This document shows, in pieces, positions 10,694 through 23,005 of a stretch of 64,000 bases of DNA. This stretch comes from Archegozetes longisetosus (lineage: Eukaryota > Arthropoda > Arachnida > Sarcoptiformes > Trhypochthoniidae): NCBI GenBank assembly GCA_018873245.2, contig JAEMBT020000001.1, positions 5,960,220-6,024,219 on the forward strand. The letters run 5' to 3'. The notes beneath the pieces were generated by a model that was not told the DNA's origin, did not search any database, and saw only the letters and a list, made by a program, of their open reading frames with translations. Each line of letters starts with the position of its first letter. Position 1 is the stretch's first letter. The position numbers were made by a program, and so were the translations under genes.

Positions 10694-11650
10694 AAGGACT
10701 ATGGTTGGATAAGAAGAATGTGCTCAAATCGAACAACTAGTGCAACTAATTTGTAGTATTTCTCGTTCCCCATCAACCATATGCAGGAAAATTTTCAAAG
10801 GTAACCGCAGGCGATGTTATGAATTTTTTTCAAAAAATTTTATTGAAGACTCTATGAGCGAAAAATGAATTTAAAAAGCTAATTAAGCCCCTTTGCCCAC
10901 CTTCAAACTTAATGAAATTTTCAAATGTTATAGATACTTGTGTGAAGATATTTTTCACAAAGCATCGAAGTAGTACAAGAGTTGCTAGAGGGTGTTTCGA
11001 GAGACTAAAAATTTATCGCTAAAATGTACCTATTTTTATCATAGTAATATATAAGCGAATCGAAAATGATAGGCGAATTTAAAGTTGTCGATAAATTACG
11101 TTCAAATTCAATAAAATAGACATCTTCGATCCTTCTGATATAGAAGATGAATAAAAGGGGTCAGTTTAACAGAGTTAGAAATGGAAAGCATAGCATCGCC
11201 ACACCCCTTTTTGTGTTACTCTAAGTTAAGCTAATAACTATATGTACATATAAACTAGTTCATTGACCTTAATATACTGTAACCAATTCCATTAATTAGT
11301 GCCATTTATATAAAATAAGCTCTTAATAATGGTAAATTTTTAGCCTCTCGAAACGCCCCCTAGCAACTCTTGTACTACATTGATACTTTGTAAAAAATAT
11401 CTTCACACAAGTATCTATAACATTTTGAAAATTTCATTAAGTTTGAAGGTGGGCAAAGGGGTTTAATTAGCTTTTAAAATTCATTTTTCGCTCATAGACT
11501 CTTCAATAAAATTTTTGAAAAAATTCATAACATCGCCTGCGGTTACTTTTGAAAATTTTCCTGCATATGGTTGAGAGGGAATGAGAAATACTACAAATTA
11601 GTTGTACTAATTGTTCGATTTGAGCACATTCTTATCCGACCATAGTCCTT
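10694..11650. mobile_element. Foldback element with about 320-bp inverted arms
   Basis: Bases 10694-11012 are the inverse of about 11337-11650, with few mismatches, and start aaggactatgg. Shared internal landmarks include aaccgcaggcgatgttatga and gtgggcaaaggggctt-like stretches. The loop (about 11013-11336) has no recognisable protein. The right edge abuts a truncated M1 MITE, so the element appears to have landed in, or recombined with, that MITE. Confidence 0.8.
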
Positions 11651-11868
11651 AGTGAAAATTGCAATTTCATGTCTTTAAAAGTATGTTTGATAGCAAAATA
11701 ATAATTATATATCTAGTGAATATATTCGCCTCCCGTCTGGTTGACAAAGATGCGGAGGAGTGGGAGATGTCTGGTACCAGTGGCGCTATTTTGTAAATTT
11801 GTTTCTCTTATAACTTCTTCATACGCAGCTTGAAGTTGAACTTCATTAGCAAATTTTTTATAGTTACT
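11651..11868. mobile_element. Truncated M1 MITE
   Basis: This stretch matches 16112-16330 of the M1 copy in segment C (gtgaaaa, then attcgcctcccgtctgg and accagtggc). The outermost few bases are missing at the junction with the foldback element. Confidence 0.65.
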
Positions 11869-12035
11869 TGGCCTCTATTCTCGCTGTGCCATAGAAGGAG
11901 CAGGGGTTAAGATCAGGACTATACGGAGGTTGTTTTAGTCCCTCCCACAGATGCATCTTAAAGAATTCTTTAACTTTATTACGCTTATGTGGTGTCACAA
12001 TGTCGTAGATGATGATAAGACTATGAGTCCGCAGA
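11860..12035 (-). pseudogene. Relic of a mariner-type transposase
   Basis: Read on the minus strand, one frame gives LRIVLIL-type residues and another gives PPYSPDLNPC.FYG-like sequence preceded by KVKEFFKMH. The motif PPYSPDLNPCDFYG is the third catalytic block of DDD mariner transposases. The frame has several lesions and no ends were found. Confidence 0.5.
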
Positions 12036-12093
12036 ACTAGTAAATGTAAGGCCTATTTTATTTATTTAATTGACGTATTCTTCATTATGTAGC

Positions 12094-12918
12094 ATGCCGA
12101 AGGGTATTCGAGTGAGTCTTGTCGAGCAAGACCAGATCATAGCCTTCCACGACCAAAAGATGAACTTTACTGACATCGGGAAGAAGCTAAGACGGGATCG
12201 ATCCATCATCAGTAAGTTTTAGTAGGATCCCGAGAACTGAGGTCAAAGAAAGCAGCCAGGTTGGACACGAAAACTAGGCGAAAGAGCTGAGCGTCTAGCA
12301 CTGGTAGACTTTCTGCAAGTCAGGCTTGGGTGGCGTAAAAGGTCTATATAAGTACCAGGAGTGTTCAGAGGGTCGTTGGTTCGTCGCCACACATTAGATA
12401 CCAGAATCGGGAAAAGCAGCCGAAGCTAGAAACAAAACACATCTAAGCGAGCTTGACTAGGAAGGAACTATTAGTGTCCTGGACCGTTATGTGGCTTTCA
12501 TCTTCAGCGACGAGAAGAATTTGATCTCGACGGTCCTGATGGTTGCCTTTTCTATTGGTATGATCCGTGGAAGAAGCCGCACCTACTTCCCTTTGGGGGT
12601 CGAGCTGGTAGTTGTAACTGGAAGATTCAGAAAGACAACGCGTCAATATATGCCACCAGGACGACGAAAATGTAGTTCCAGGACCACGGAGTTTGGGTTC
12701 TGAACTGGTCAGCGCTTAGCCTAGATCTTTATCCTACTGAAAATCTCTCGGGGCCTTTGGTTCAGCTGATATACCGGTGGAGTCACCACGACACCACTAA
12801 CAAAATTTAGTCTTCTAGAGACCAAATCCAGTTGCCTGAACTCCAGAATCTGATCCAATCTATAATCCGACCTATAATCCAGCTTCTTAAGGAGAATGAC
12901 AAGACTACAAATTATTAA
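12094..12918 (+). pseudogene. Tc3-like transposase pseudogene
   Basis: The N-terminal frame begins MPKGIRVSLVEQ and continues DIGKKL.RDRS, a Tc1/Tc3 helix-turn-helix. Further on, in shifted frames, come FSDEKNFDLDGPDG followed by Y.YDPWKKP, then QKDNASI, then LNWSALSLDLYPTENLSG. These are the three DDE catalytic regions of Tc3-like transposases, and the closing NY matches their C-termini. There are several stops and frameshifts. The relic is clearly richer in G and C than its surroundings, which suggests different base history. Terminal repeats were not located. Confidence 0.8.
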
Positions 12919-13492
12919 TCAACTTCTTTGAGCCTACTAACGACATGCGTAATCTATTTATGTCACGCCCATAAACCCTAAAAACTTGGCTTTTCGATCG
13001 CTACCGCGTTTGGTTTGGGAGTAGGAATTCGAAACTTTATGTGATCATTTGTATTATAGTTTTTAACAATAAGCCAGATTATTATTTTATTTTTAGTGTT
13101 AATAAAAAGTTATTAAAAATTTCGTAGCGTGATTTGCTTTGTTACACACTGTATTTTTTACATTTTTTTTCACCCTTTGTAAGCTCATTTATCCAATGGA
13201 AGCTCAGGGATTAAGTTCCATACTTTGCGGTATTAATGATCAAATCACTGAAACAAATATATACTTGAATAATCATAAGAAATTTATTTTCAAGTACAAA
13301 TATTTATTTTTAAATCTAGCTGTACTGATGAGTTTAATAAATATTACTATTATATGATATACGATACATCTTTTTTCAAAATGTATCTAATTCAATAAAA
13401 TATTTTCTTTTCTGCTATACTAAGAATACTTCTGGTATCTGATCCTTTTTATATTCTATACACTAATATGAATGATTTTCATTACTATTATA

Positions 13493-14782
13493 CAGTGTGT
13501 CCAGAAACCTATGTCATAAAACTAAACAGCAATAACTTTTTTAAAAACCAGTTTTCTAGATTCAAATTCTGCAGGCTTTTTCTAATCAAATTGAAATTTT
13601 TTTTCATATAATGTGACTCTCAATTATTAATTTGTGAAATAATGGCTTCAAAATACACTTTAGAGGAGCGCCTTTACATAATTAAAGAATATTTTAAGAA
13701 TAGGGAATGTGTGACAACTATTCTAAGAAAATTCAAAACTTCCTTTAAGACCAGATAACCCCTGTGTTATCGAACTGTCATAAATTTGGTGCAAAAAATT
13801 TGAAGAAACTGAAAGTTTAAATGACAAAAACTCAAAAAGACGACCGACCTGTGACTGTGACCACTCCTGAAATATTGAGGAAGTGAGTCAATTGATTAAA
13901 AAAGATCCAAAAGTATCCGTAGGAAAAGGTGGCTCATAAACTGGAATTTGTAAAACAGTTTTCCACGAAATCATAATGGAAAAACTTAAATCTTTTTCTT
14001 CACAAAATTCAATTGAACCATAGACTGACTGCAAAGAAAGCAGAAAAACGATTCGTTTTCGCAGACGCTATTTTGAATAAAAGTGTCACTTCTGGCTTGA
14101 CGGCTACGTCAACAAACAAAATATTCGGTTTTGGGCAACAGAAAATCCACACATTTTTCATCAAACCTCTACACATCCGCGCAGTCACAGTCTGGTGCGC
14201 TATTTCTGCACAAGGTATTATCGGGCCAATTTTACGACGAAATGGTCATTTCTGAAAGTTACGTTAAGGACTTGGATGAGCATTTCATTCCAACTCTTTA
14301 TGGATTAGGTGTCGATACGTCTCAAGCTCATTTCATGTAAGATGAGGCTCGACCGCATCGTATGGCTCACGTTTTCAACTTTTTGCATATGTAATTTGGG
14401 GTAAACCTCATCGCTTTGGATAGCGACAAGTTTATTGGCTGCGGCATCAATTGGCCCCCTTATAGCCCTGACTCAACTTCTGTGACTATTTTCTCTTGGG
14501 TTATCTTAAAAGTAGAGTTTATGCCAATTCTTCTGGGACTATTGATAATCTCAAAAATTGATTGAAAATGAGGTTATCAATATTAAAACTGATGTTATAA
14601 ATAGAGTTATCGAAAATTTTTAAGTTAGACTACGTAAAACCTATTCAGAACAGGGTTGGTATATTGAGACAATCCTATTATAAACTATTATTTTTCTTCA
14701 TTTTGAAAAAAGATTCATGTAATTATGTCAAGTAGTTTTTGAGAAATAAATTCTTTATTGACATAAGTTTCCGGACACATTG
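13493..14782 (+). mobile_element. Degenerate mariner/IS630-like element with both ends
   Basis: The ends are inverted repeats, cagtgtgtccagaaacctat on the left and caatgtgtccggaaacttat as the reverse complement of the right, flanked by TA. The transposase relic starts at an ATG at 13642 (MASKYTLEERLYIIKEY) and runs to about 14660 with many stops and shifts. Recognisable blocks are a central AVTVWCAISAQGIIGP and a late WPPYSPDSTSV, which corresponds to the WPPRSPDLTPLD catalytic region. It inserted at the outer edge of GR segment C. Confidence 0.85.
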
Positions 14783-14843
14783 TAAGTTATTTATTAAGTC
14801 GTTCACATCTTAATGAGGAAATTGAATTGGCGCATCCTTAGCA

Positions 14844-15363
14844 TAGAGTGACCACCTCTGACTTATCTTGTAACAGAACTAAAATATCATAGGGGGTACC
14901 CTCACAATTTTAAAAAGAAAAATGACGCTTTTATTAGTCATTACAAATAATTAGGTATCAAACATTGCATTCTAATATTAAAACATTGAAAATTATTTCT
15001 CATGGTTGATTTCAAAGTTATATTTTTGTTAGACATGGCATCTATCAAAAGTTAATCAAAAGTAAGAAATACTGGTTTATATCAGGTACAATTCAATGCA
15101 GAAAAGATTAATTCAATAACTTTTGACTTTAAACCACAGATATTCAAAACATTAAACTGACTTTCTTAATCCCTCATCATTTGTAAAATAAATTCAATGT
15201 TTGAATTTCTAGGAAATATTTTTCTAAACATAATTTTCAAAATAAAAGTTTCAAAACCGGACAACTAATTGTCCCGTCGAGACTTTTTGGTTTGAAGGGA
15301 TTTCTGTCCTTTATTTTTAAAAAGAGGGCTGACCCGTCAAAAACGGGTAGGGTGGTCACTCTA
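14844..15363. mobile_element. hAT-type MITE, 520 bp
   Basis: The ends tagagtgaccacc are inverted repeats. The flanking octamers ccttagca and ccttagta differ at one position. The ends resemble the tagggtgaccaag family at 6365, so both probably used related hAT transposases. It has no coding capacity. Confidence 0.85.
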
Positions 15364-16103
15364 CCTTAGTAGCTACAGCCTAAACGCAACTTATTCCAAA
15401 TATGACATAAATTAATTACTAGGTATAAACCGAAACACTCTCAACTTTTGATACATCAGTAATTACAATCGTTTACAATATTCTATATATCAACAATAAT
15501 GAAATTCTAGATAAACATTACAACAAGTATGTAGAATGAATACAAAAAATTTTACTACCAAGCATGAACTAGAACGTTTTCAATATTTAGAATACTAATA
15601 TACTACTATAATATTCTTTATTCAAGTTATTAGTCGATAGGGCTTTTAAAATAGAACTTAAAGCCAAACTAAAAACAATCAAATTGATTGACTTAAATAA
15701 AAGTCACAATAAACTGAATAAAGAACTTGAAAGTGAATCGATAAATTTATTATAGTTATGATAAGTTGGGCAATATCGTTTCGATGTTTAAGTATTTGTT
15801 GATAAGAGTTGACTTAGGTCGACAATTCGATTATTTTTATGAAATAGATTACCATTAAGCTTACAATCTATAGAAAATCAAATAAATAAAAACATTTAAT
15901 ATCAAACTTATACTGTGAAAAACTTATGCTGTGAAAAACTCACTTCATAGAAACGAAAATAATTAAACATAAATAGTTTCCAACAATTGAATCCAACTCT
16001 TTTCAGACCAATTTGTTCAATTAATGACAATAACTATTGAGTTTTAATAGAAAACAATATTAATAAATGCATACTAAACATATTTATAAGTTAAAAATTT
16101 GTA

Positions 16104-16624
16104 TTAGTTGGAATCAGTGAAAACCAGAATTTCATATCTTTAAAAGTATATTTAGTGGCAAAATAATAATTATATATCTAATCAATATATTCGCCTTCCG
16201 TCTGGTTAACAAAGACCCAGAGAGGTCAGAGGTTACACTTACCAGTGGCACTATCGTTAAGACTGATTTTCCTCTTATATTTTTGTACACAGTATGAAGT
16301 TGAACTATTCTTTTCATAACTTTTATGTTTTCTTGTCTCGTTATTCTTTTAAACCTTTTATTTTGCAAGTCAAGATAAAGAAGTCAAATAAAAATCTTAA
16401 AAATTTAAAATTAGTCTTAGTTTGATGCCACTTTCGAGCAATTTATAAGAAAGAAATCAATTTGCAAAATAGCGCCACTCGAAAGTGCAACCTCTGACCT
16501 CGCTGGGCTCTGTCAACTAAACGGGAGGCGAATAAATTTATATTCATTAGATATATAACTGTCATTTCGTCATTGAATATGGTTTTAAAGATATAAAATT
16601 TCGATTTTCACTGATTCCATCTAA
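16104..16624. mobile_element. M1 MITE, 521 bp, inserted in the 3' end of GR copy C
   Basis: The ends ttagttggaatcagtgaaaa and ttagatggaatcagtgaaaa (reverse complement of the right end) are part of inverted repeats that continue for about 170 bp. TA flanks both sides. Segment B keeps the empty site just before and after its stop codon. On the minus strand the insertion replaces the receptor's original stop. Confidence 0.9.
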
Positions 16625-17715
16625 TAAGTCAAAACTTATATCAAATACCTTTATTTGTTTAGTAGTTGAGATTTTTGAGTATAAAATTAAAACCATTAGT
16701 TTGTGTAATAACTTATAAGATTTATTTGCTTCATGGGTTACCGAAGAACAAGAACTGATAAGAAATAATATGGTTAAAAAGCAAATAAATATGCAATATA
16801 TTAGAATTAATCTCATGAATAGGACCATATTTTCGAAAACTGCACTGTAAAAAGCAGTATCTATAGTCGCGCCCATTAATATAAGGACCCAAAATAAATA
16901 TTTAGACCAATAATTATCGTTATATTCTTTGACTTCAACATAAATTCTAATCAGTTTCTCAATAATGATTTGTACATTTCCAGAGTTAAATTTACGTTTT
17001 GTTTCGAACATTGATTTGATTTGTTTGTTAACTAATCCAAGTTTAAGCTTCAAATATTTGCAAATAATTTGAAAGTAAATCATTTGATAAACTTGAAAAC
17101 TAATCGAATAATGAACACTCCATGAAAAGCATAAACTCCACGGTATGACAAATGTAAAAAATTGTGTAATCGTAGAGTTAATGCCCATCGCGATGGCGGA
17201 TATAAAAAATGTAAATACTGTTACCGTTTTGATCATAAAACCTGAAAGATTAAACAGAGATTTCGAACGTTTAATCAATTGATTTACATCTTTTTTACTG
17301 TGAAACCAAGACTTTGAGCTGAAACAACACCTGAAATCATCTCAAAAATTTTCATATATATTGGTCTTATATTATTGCTATAGTTGAGGTAATGGAGTAT
17401 CTGACTTATTAAACCCACTGACATAAATGAAAGTGTAGCTAGATTTATATGGAATCTTCCGTTGACAAAAGAACCCCAATCACCAGTTTCTAATATGTAA
17501 TTTTCGGGTAATATTTCTAGTGTTGAAGCTAGACATCGAAATGAATATGATGAAATTACAATAAAAGCCAATATCGGATTATAGAATTTTTTTCTCTTAA
17601 CAGAATCATTCCTGAATAGTGATAAACCAATTCTATGTAAATGATCTACTTCACAATTGATGATTCGCTTTGATTGTGATTCATCGAAAGAATGTGGTTT
17701 TTCTTCTTCTTTCAT
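16562..17715 (-). pseudogene. Gustatory receptor pseudogene (copy C), 1-bp frameshift and MITE-derived tail
   Basis: The minus-strand sequence is collinear with GR copies B and D. The frame runs from an ATG at 17715 for 143 codons and is then thrown off by a single missing base near 17285-17298, where B and D read AEED before the VNQLIK or VSQLIK motif. The rest of the receptor continues in the next frame down to 16562 with no further lesion. The final 22 or so residues, beginning LLDGISENRN, are encoded by the inserted M1 MITE and replace the normal end FKL-stop. With one small lesion the gene may have died recently, or the indel may be a sequencing error. If the frame were intact in the animal, the product would be a receptor with a transposon-encoded cytoplasmic or extracellular tail. 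Confidence 0.85.
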
Positions 17716-18639
17716 TATTCGATTTTATCTTTGAGTTGGAAGTGCTGTCAACTATTTGAGACACTATTTATTTATTTCTGTTCTTAGTAGTGATATGTGG
17801 TTATAATTACAAAGATATGTTGAATACTTAATATAAAACTGACATCGATACACCTATAAACTTAAAGCTGAGAAAAAGCTTTTAGTATTCTGTGAATACT
17901 CTGTTGTTATTGAGTTCATTTTAAAAATTATGTTCTAATTCTTTTTTATTATATACTGTAATTAAAAATTCAAATTAAGAATTGAAATTTATTTTAATAT
18001 TCATGAAGCTTATAAAATAAATAAAGTCTAATTCATAAACTATTCTATATTTTTCATTTTCTTAGAATCAATAATAATGATGCATTCATTAAGCTTAATT
18101 CGTATATAACGCGAATAAATGATTAGATTTCGTGCAAAACTTCATTCGACAATTCTATGGTTTAAAGAAAAAGTAAAACTCTTGCAACTATTCAATATTA
18201 AGTATTTTGTGATTATTAGAACTACGAATGTTTGGCAACTTCAAGATGTTTTTCTAGTAAATCATTAGTTAATCAAAATTATAGTATTTCAAAAGAAGTC
18301 AGAACTAACGATGAAAAGCTGAGTGCGTTCTTAATTTAACATCAAATACTATAGCCAATTCTGTAGTAAATAATTTCGTTGAGCAATGAACACTTAATGA
18401 TCATAAATAAAACATTAAGTTTGAGTTGTTTATATTGCCTTATTTCAACATTAGCTTGGTTTTGCAATTAAAGTGAATGGATAAAGTAAGAAAGATATAT
18501 GATAGATTGCGCAAACTTTCCTTTGAACTTGTAGCTCGAAATATTGTTTATAATAAAATCTTAAATAAAATTTGAAGGAAGCCAATTACAGTTATTCATT
18601 TAGATAACGTTGATATTGATAAGCGCAATGAGAGAGAGA

Positions 18640-19318
18640 GAGAGGAAGCCTAGCCCCCAATAGTAATTGACCCACGGCATGACCCCATAAAGACATTGGT
18701 CGCAATCTATAGATCAATTTTTCCTGAACAAGGTTTCAATGAGTCATTATTTGTAAATTTAGCGCAGTTCGGCGCCAGAGGGCGTCAAACACAAAATTCG
18801 AAGTAACCCACAAAGACAAGTGAGACATTATTTCTGACTCAGACAGTGATTAGATACACTGGCAGCTTTTAGTCTTACACTTTATTTATTTTATACAGCA
18901 TATTTTACTCTTTTGCACTTTATTTTTACTATTATTTTTTGTTTTGTTTTATTCATTTTATATCACTTCTTCCATATTGTTTCATATATTTTTAATTATT
19001 TTGATCCTTTTACACTTGTTTTAATACAATATTTTTACCAATACTGGCTGTGATTCAAATATTTCTAAAATTATTTTCTTATATATTGATTTCTCGAGAT
19101 CGGGAATATCACCATTGGAGTTCTCGTCCCCGAATTAGTCAAAATCGACGTCTAATTTTCCTCAATCTGTTGCTTGAAATTTTCAACTTTGACGCCCTCT
19201 AGCGCCTAACTGCGCGAGAAATCTATAGGGACAGGGGTAATCAATGTTAAGGAAGATCCCCTCTATCGGTTGGCATAGGTTATTTTCTGGGGTCATGGGT
19301 GGGTCAAAATGATCCTTC
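18640..19318. mobile_element. TIR element, about 680 bp
   Basis: The left end (18640-18790) and the reverse complement of 19180-19318 share ggaag near the tip, then tgacccac, catgacccca, atctata and gcgcagttnggcgcnagagg. The arms are about 150 bp with small indels. The interior is T-rich and non-coding. A short GA repeat precedes the left tip. Confidence 0.75.
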
Positions 19319-20454
19319 CTCTTTGGTACCATTTATTTCGATCAAAGTTTATACACTTCGTTTTACGCTCTCATTTAGAGGAACAAAACAATCATACATT
19401 GAATGTAGGGATGGAGAGTGTAGTCATTTTGACTCGAACAGACTATTGATGCTATTTGACAAACTAATTTTTTGTGCAAATGTTATAAAAGTTATTGTAT
19501 AGAATATTGAGATTCAGTTCACTAATAATCAGAGATAACTGATTAGTTCAGTATATTATGATAAGAATGAATTGAAATTTTGTTCAACAGAATCTAATGA
19601 TTTATGCGAACAATTGATTAATAGTAAATATGTCATAACTGAATGCTTTGAATATTGTCCCAAAAATGGAATCGTCTTTGATGTCCAAAGGAGAAAGAAT
19701 TTATCTTTTCAGAAGATATTATTGTAAGAAATGAAACCTTAACTATTCAAAGATTTTTGGAATAAATTTTATTCAATGATATATTGAAACCCCTGTTATT
19801 ACTAAAACCATGGATTTTATAAATTTACATTTATACAGTTCTTATTCAGTTTCTCCAGTTCTTATACTTTCCCCGAAAGTTTGGCGGCAGATCAATTACA
19901 TAGTAAGGGCTCTTTTAGTAGAACTATGGTTGATAAACACTACGTAACCAATTAGATGGACATTGTGCTTGGGTTCCGATTGACGAGACGACGGATTGTG
20001 CCGGTCGCTTTGTCTTTAATATTATAGTGGGCCCAATCAATCCAACCAATTCAATCACTGAACACAATGTTAAATTCTTATTGAGTGTGGAAAAATCGAA
20101 CATGTTTTAAATGAAAGACTTTCATACACTGAAGAGAACCTTAAATACTTTCTTATTGTAAACCGCAATATTCTTCGTATAAGAGAAATATTAAATGTGA
20201 GAAATACTAATAAAAAGTTAATACATGTATAGATACATATATTAATATTAGGACTTTTAAGTCCTAATTAAATTGCATATTAGGGCAATAATAAATACAT
20301 ATGATTCATGGCTTTAGTTTTTACATTTGATGAACTTATCTGTTATTGTAGAGGACTTTTTGAGTTACTAATTCTAAGAAAAGTTTGGGCTATTTATCAT
20401 ATATTTTTCTTGCTTAATTTATTCATTTTACTCACAAATTATGCTAAATTTTAA
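19319..20454. other. Gene-free spacer between GR segments C and D
   Basis: I see no supported gene. The stretch 19860-20070 is somewhat less AT-rich than its surroundings, but its frames are short and unrecognised. Confidence 0.4.
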
Positions 20455-23005
20455 AAATGCAATAAAAATAACTCAAACTTAATGTTTTATTTATGATCAT
20501 TAGGTATTTATTACTCTATGAAATTATTTATGGCAGGATTGGTCATCATATTTGATGTTAATACTAGAAAGCACTCAGTTTTTTCATTGTTTGGTTTTGT
20601 CATTTTTTGAAATACTATTGTTTTTAGTAACTAATTTTCTTAATTACTGGAAAATAATCTTGGGGTCACCAGACATTCGTAGAACAAATAATCACAAAAT
20701 ATTCGAAATTGAACTGCTGCATGATTTTTGAACTTTTCTTTGAACCAAAGATTGTTGAATGAAGTTTTTGCACGAAATCTAATCGTTTATTCACGTAATA
20801 TATGAACTAAACTTAATGAATGTGCCATTTCTATTGGCTCTAAGAAAATGAAGAATATAGAATAGTTTATGAATTAAACTTTATTTTAAAAGCTTCGTGA
20901 GTATCAGAATAAATTTCAATTCTTGATTTGAATTTTTAATTACATTATATAATGAAAAAATTTTACAACATAATTTTCAAATGATCTCGTCAAGAGGGTG
21001 TTCATAGAATATTAAGAGCCTTGACTCAGTTTTAAGTTTACCGGTGTATCGAAGTTAATGCTTTAAATTGAGTACTCAATATATTTGAGTATTTATTATC
21101 ACGTCATATCAATACCGAAAACAGTAATAAGTAGAGTTTCAAATAGTTTGACAGCACTTCAAAATTAAATATAAAGCAGAACAATGAAAGAAGAAGGAAA
21201 ACGACATTCTTTTGCTGTATCACAATCAAATCGAATCATAAATCTTGAAGTAAGTCATTTTTACAGAGTTGGTTTATCTCTATTCAAGAATGATTCTGTG
21301 AAAAGAAAAAAAGTCTATAATCCGATAATGGTTTCTATTATACTTTCATCAAATTCTTTTCGAGCTTTAATTTCAATGCTACAAATATTGCCTGAAAATT
21401 CTTACATAATAGAAACTGGTGATTGGGGTTCTATTGTGGACGCAAGATTCCATATTAATTTAGCTATCATTTTATTCATGGGATTGGGTTTAACGAGTCA
21501 GTTACTTCATTATCTCAATTATAGAAACAATATAAGTCCAACATATATGAAAATTTTCGAGATGATTTCAGGTGTTATCTCAGCTCAAAGTCTTGGTTTC
21601 ACAGCAGAAGAAGATGTAAATCAATTGATTAAACGTTCAAAGTCTCTGTTTAATCTTGCAGATTTTATGATTAAAACAGTAACAACATTTTCTTTTTTTG
21701 TATCTGCCATCGCGTTGGGCATCAACTCTACGATTGTACAATTGTTTATTTTTGTCATACCATGGAGTTTATTCTTTTCATTGGGTGTTCATTATTCAAT
21801 TAATTTTCAAGTCTATCAAATGATTTACTTTCAGATTATCTGTAATTATTTGAGGCTTAAACTTGAATTAGTTAACAAACAAATCAAATCAATGTTCGAA
21901 ACAAAACGTAGATTTAACTCTAGAAATGTACAAATCATTATTGAGAAATTGATTAGAGTTTATGCTGAGGTCAAAGAATGTAACGATAATTATTGGTCTA
22001 TATATTTATTTTGGGTCGTCATATTAATGGGAACTACTTTAGATTCTATATTTTACAGTGCGGTTTTCGAAAATATGGTCTTGGCCATGAGGTCAATTCT
22101 AATATATTGTATATTTGTTTGCTATTCAATCATATTTTTTCTTATCAATTCTTGTTCTTTGGTGACCTATGAGGCAAATAAATCTTATAAATTATTGCAT
22201 AAGCTTATGGCTTTAAGTTTATACTGAAAATCTCAACCACTAAACTAATAAAGGTATTTGATATAAAGTTTGAGTCATAGATTATTTGTTTATGAGTTAA
22301 TATGATTCATACATATTTAATATTACTTACTATTAAAAATCATTAGTTATTGTCATTAATTGAGCAAATTGGTCTGAAAAGAGTTGGATTCTATTGTTGG
22401 AAATTATTTATGTTTAATTATTTTCGTTTCTATGAAGTAAGTTTTTCACAGCATAAGTTTGATATTAAATGTTTTTATTTATTTGATTTTCTATAGATTG
22501 TAAGCTTAATGGTAATCTATTTCATAAAAATAGTCGAATTGTCGACCTAAGTCAACTCTTATCAAAAAATACTTAAACATCGAAACGATATTGCCCAACT
22601 TATTATAACTATAATAAATTTATCGATTCACTTTCAAGTTGTTCATTCAGTTTATTGTGACTTTTATTTAAGTCAATCAATTTGATTGTTTTTAGTTTGG
22701 CTTTAAGTTCTATCTTAAAAGCCCTATCGACTAATAACTTGAATAAAGAATATTATAGTAGTATATTAGTATTCTAAATATTGAAAACGTTCTAGTTCAT
22801 GCTTGGTAGTAAAAGTTTTTGTCGTATTCATTTTAAGTACTGTTCTAAGTTGTAATACTTCTGTAGAATTTTATTATTAATTATATATAGTATATTGACT
22901 GTAATTATTGATGTATTTAAACGTTTTTGTTGAGAGCGTTTGAGTTTATGCCTAGTAACTAAAATACTTCATTTATTTCATATATACCATAAGTTGCGTA
23001 TTAGA
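20455..23005 (+). repeat. GR duplication segment D
   Basis: This segment is homologous to B and to the reverse complement of C, and includes upstream, gene and downstream parts. It is free of the insertions seen in A and C and so supplies the empty-site sequences. Confidence 0.85.
21184..22227 (+). CDS. Gustatory receptor-like seven-transmembrane protein (copy D)
   Basis: This single-exon frame of 347 codons is collinear with copy B from the first methionine to the conserved NKSYKLLHKLM tail. It then stops after LSLY, where B continues for about 18 residues. The stop is caused by a TCA-to-TGA change plus a missing base at about 22224-22232. The lost part lies beyond the last membrane segment, so the receptor core is complete. 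It is more diverged from B and C than they are from each other, with substitutions concentrated in the N-terminal half and loops. The upstream block shared with A, B and C (20700-21080) may hold common promoter elements. Function as a chemosensory cation channel follows from the family; the ligand is unknown. Confidence 0.78.
   Translation: MKEEGKRHSFAVSQSNRIINLEVSHFYRVGLSLFKNDSVKRKKVYNPIMVSIILSSNSFRALISMLQILPENSYIIETGDWGSIVDARFHINLAIILFMGLGLTSQLLHYLNYRNNISPTYMKIFEMISGVISAQSLGFTAEEDVNQLIKRSKSLFNLADFMIKTVTTFSFFVSAIALGINSTIVQLFIFVIPWSLFFSLGVHYSINFQVYQMIYFQIICNYLRLKLELVNKQIKSMFETKRRFNSRNVQIIIEKLIRVYAEVKECNDNYWSIYLFWVVILMGTTLDSIFYSAVFENMVLAMRSILIYCIFVCYSIIFFLINSCSLVTYEANKSYKLLHKLMALSLY

Larger units (their letters stand above)
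14790..18445 (-). repeat. GR duplication segment C (inverted)
   Basis: The minus strand of this stretch is collinear with segments B and D: upstream region (18445-17716), receptor (17715-16562) and downstream region to 14790. Two MITEs (14844-15363 and 16104-16624) are absent from B and D at the matching positions. Confidence 0.85.

Noticed and set aside
12443-12703. Opposed 67- and 70-codon frames
   Set aside because: Both are shadows of the Tc3-like transposase relic, whose catalytic motifs are read in other frames.
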